A stretch of 64,000 nt of DNA from Sulfitobacter undariae. GTDB lineage: Bacteria > Pseudomonadota > Alphaproteobacteria > Rhodobacterales > Rhodobacteraceae. The position numbers were made by a program, and so were the translations under genes. The first letter of the stretch is position 1; every line of letters begins with the position of its first letter. This document shows positions 63,270 through 64,000 of the stretch, one piece after another. Where the stretch lies: the NCBI RefSeq assembly GCF_014196805.1, contig NZ_JACIEI010000001.1, positions 1 through 64,000 of the forward strand, read 5' to 3'. The notes below the pieces were generated by a model. The model was not told the origin of the DNA. It searched no databases and saw only the letters and a program-made list of their open reading frames with translations.

Positions 63270-63680
63270 TTACCACGTCACAGGACGCACAACTGGAGGG
63301 CGCAGTGATGCGTGAGGTGGTACGTTAGCGGGTTGAAATACTTGTATGCTGGCTTGTGCGGTTTGCGTGGTAACGCTTGGCGTCGGGGTGAGCAGTAAAA
63401 CGAGCCCCACAGCCATACAAACCCCAAGGATCATGGCGTGGAGGGTGCCTATGTCATTGAGCTGTTGGCCAAAGGGCTGTTTATAGCTTTTATGCCTCAA
63501 CTTTTGTTGTGCGTATTTGGCGCCTACCCAACCGCCTATGGTGGCCCAGTACAACAGTTTGATTTCGGGGGTGCGTCGCAGTTTCTCGGTGGCATACCTT
63601 TTGTCATTGGCAAAGGCGCGGTACGCGATTGCGTTGATAGCGATAAAATAGATCGCAAATATAGCTGTGAAAATAAGCAT
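63270..63680 (-). CDS. DUF1294 family membrane protein
   Basis: A 136-residue protein with an N-terminal helix ('LIFTAIFAIYFIAINAIAYRAF'). The DUF1294 block is 'KRYATEKLRRTPEIKLLYWATIGGWVGAKYAQQKLRHKSYKQPF', with the conserved LR-PE-LL-GG-GA-HK pattern. A second helix follows ('AMILGVCMAVGLVLLLTP') and then a Pro-rich tail longer than usual. ATG 63680 is preferred; TTG 63701 is an alternative. The function is unknown. Confidence 0.82.
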   Translation of the reverse strand: MLIFTAIFAIYFIAINAIAYRAFANDKRYATEKLRRTPEIKLLYWATIGGWVGAKYAQQKLRHKSYKQPFGQQLNDIGTLHAMILGVCMAVGLVLLLTPTPSVTTQTAQASIQVFQPANVPPHASLRPPVVRPVTW

Positions 63681-63723
63681 GTATGAAAACCTGAGAGGCA
63701 AATTTTCAACACGTATAACGTAA

Positions 63724-63750
63724 CAAAGGCCCCGAAATTCAGGGCCTTTG
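63724..63750 (-). terminator. Terminator of the solute-binding protein gene
   Basis: CAAAGGCCC (63724-63732) pairs with GGGCCTTTG (63742-63750), with the loop CGAAATTCA between. It lies 25 bases past the stop of the minus-strand gene at the window end. Confidence 0.72.
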
Positions 63751-63775
63751 TTGGGTTATTTTGTGGCAGCCGGGG

Positions 63776-64000
63776 CTATTGCGACCAACTTACTGCTGTC
63801 AGGTCGTTCGATTGGGTCGGTTGATCTGCCCAAAGGCCGGTGATGCCTGCTTTTGCGACTGTCGGGAATGCCAGCTGAAACAGGTAACCGTTCACATAAT
63901 CACCAGCAATGATGCGCTGTGCTTCGCCCAGCATTTCAGTGCGTTTCGCCGTATCCGTCTCCACGTTGAACGCCGCGATCAGCTCTTGAAACGCGGGGTT
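63776..64000 (-). CDS. Peptide ABC transporter solute-binding protein, C-terminal end
   Basis: The frame is open from the window edge to the TAG at 63776-63778, giving the last 74 residues. 'KRTEMLGEAQRIIAGDYVNGYLFQLAFPTVAKAGITGLWADQPTQSNDLTAVSW' is the usual C-terminus of family 5 extracellular solute-binding proteins (DppA/OppA): the helix 'R..ML..AQ.II..D' followed by a strand and the 'GL..' segment. It is probably the binding protein of the DppBC-DF transporter 2.7 kb away on the same strand, from which it is separated by three unrelated genes. Confidence 0.8.
   Translation of the reverse strand, partial: NPAFQELIAAFNVETDTAKRTEMLGEAQRIIAGDYVNGYLFQLAFPTVAKAGITGLWADQPTQSNDLTAVSWSQ

Noticed and set aside
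1..64000. CRISPR arrays
   Set aside because: No run of regularly spaced direct repeats was seen and there are no cas genes.

Overview
The window is chromosomal DNA of an alphaproteobacterium, most likely a marine member of the Roseobacter group (Rhodobacterales). The basis is the moderately high G+C of the backbone, the atypical FliH/FliN/FliP flagellar run, the leuC-leuD-(two extra genes)-leuB arrangement, a glcDEF operon with an extra membrane gene, the glycosyltransferase/sulfotransferase pair and the peptide ABC operon. No species is claimed.

Layout. 1-1302: end of a flagellar operon (FliH-like, fliN, fliP). 1613-7075: minus-strand leucine block (leuC, leuD, a membrane protein, an EEP-fold protein, leuB). 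7454-9859: MscS-type channel, rsfS, rlmH. 9856-10942: two minus-strand hypotheticals. 11163-15475: glycolate oxidase glcD-glcE-(membrane protein)-glcF behind a perfect palindrome. 15545-18629: two overlapping trypsin-like proteases, an Hsp20 gene with a sigma-32-like promoter and a ROSE-like RNA thermometer, and a muramidase-like protein.

18690-39828 is a 21-kb integrated island. A tyrosine integrase lies at the left end. An 18-bp direct repeat bounds it: the right copy is the 3' end of the intact gabD gene, and the left copy is a nine-codon orphan of the old gabD end. Pairs of putative integrase arm sites with identical 22-bp spacing sit just inside both ends. Cargo: a KAP-family ATPase overlapping a SIR2-domain giant protein (candidate NAD-dependent phage defence), two serine-recombinase-like genes, small regulators, and a Type I restriction-modification operon (XRE regulator, hsdM, hsdS, DUF3800, two small genes, hsdR, M48-like peptidase). 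A divergent XRE pair with TTACA/TGTAA inverted repeats probably controls the latter.

39802-49666: gabD, an arylformamidase-like hydrolase, and a compact operon built round an AAA+ ATPase with a coiled-coil protein, two unknown soluble proteins and membrane proteins. A low-G+C membrane gene is wedged into this operon with 4-bp overlaps on both sides. The operon's function is not recognised.

49742-64000: HIT protein, a GT14-like glycosyltransferase divergent from a sulfotransferase, a fumarylacetoacetate hydrolase family enzyme, a GYF/DUF805 membrane protein, and a seven-gene minus-strand operon (dipeptide ABC permeases, fused ATPase, cupin, P1/DmpA peptidase, alpha/beta hydrolase, TTC38-like TPR protein). 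Beyond it lie an HdeA-like acidic periplasmic protein, a low-G+C glycosyltransferase, a DUF1294 protein and the C-terminus of a solute-binding protein that probably belongs to the ABC transporter.

No rRNA, tRNA or CRISPR array was found.
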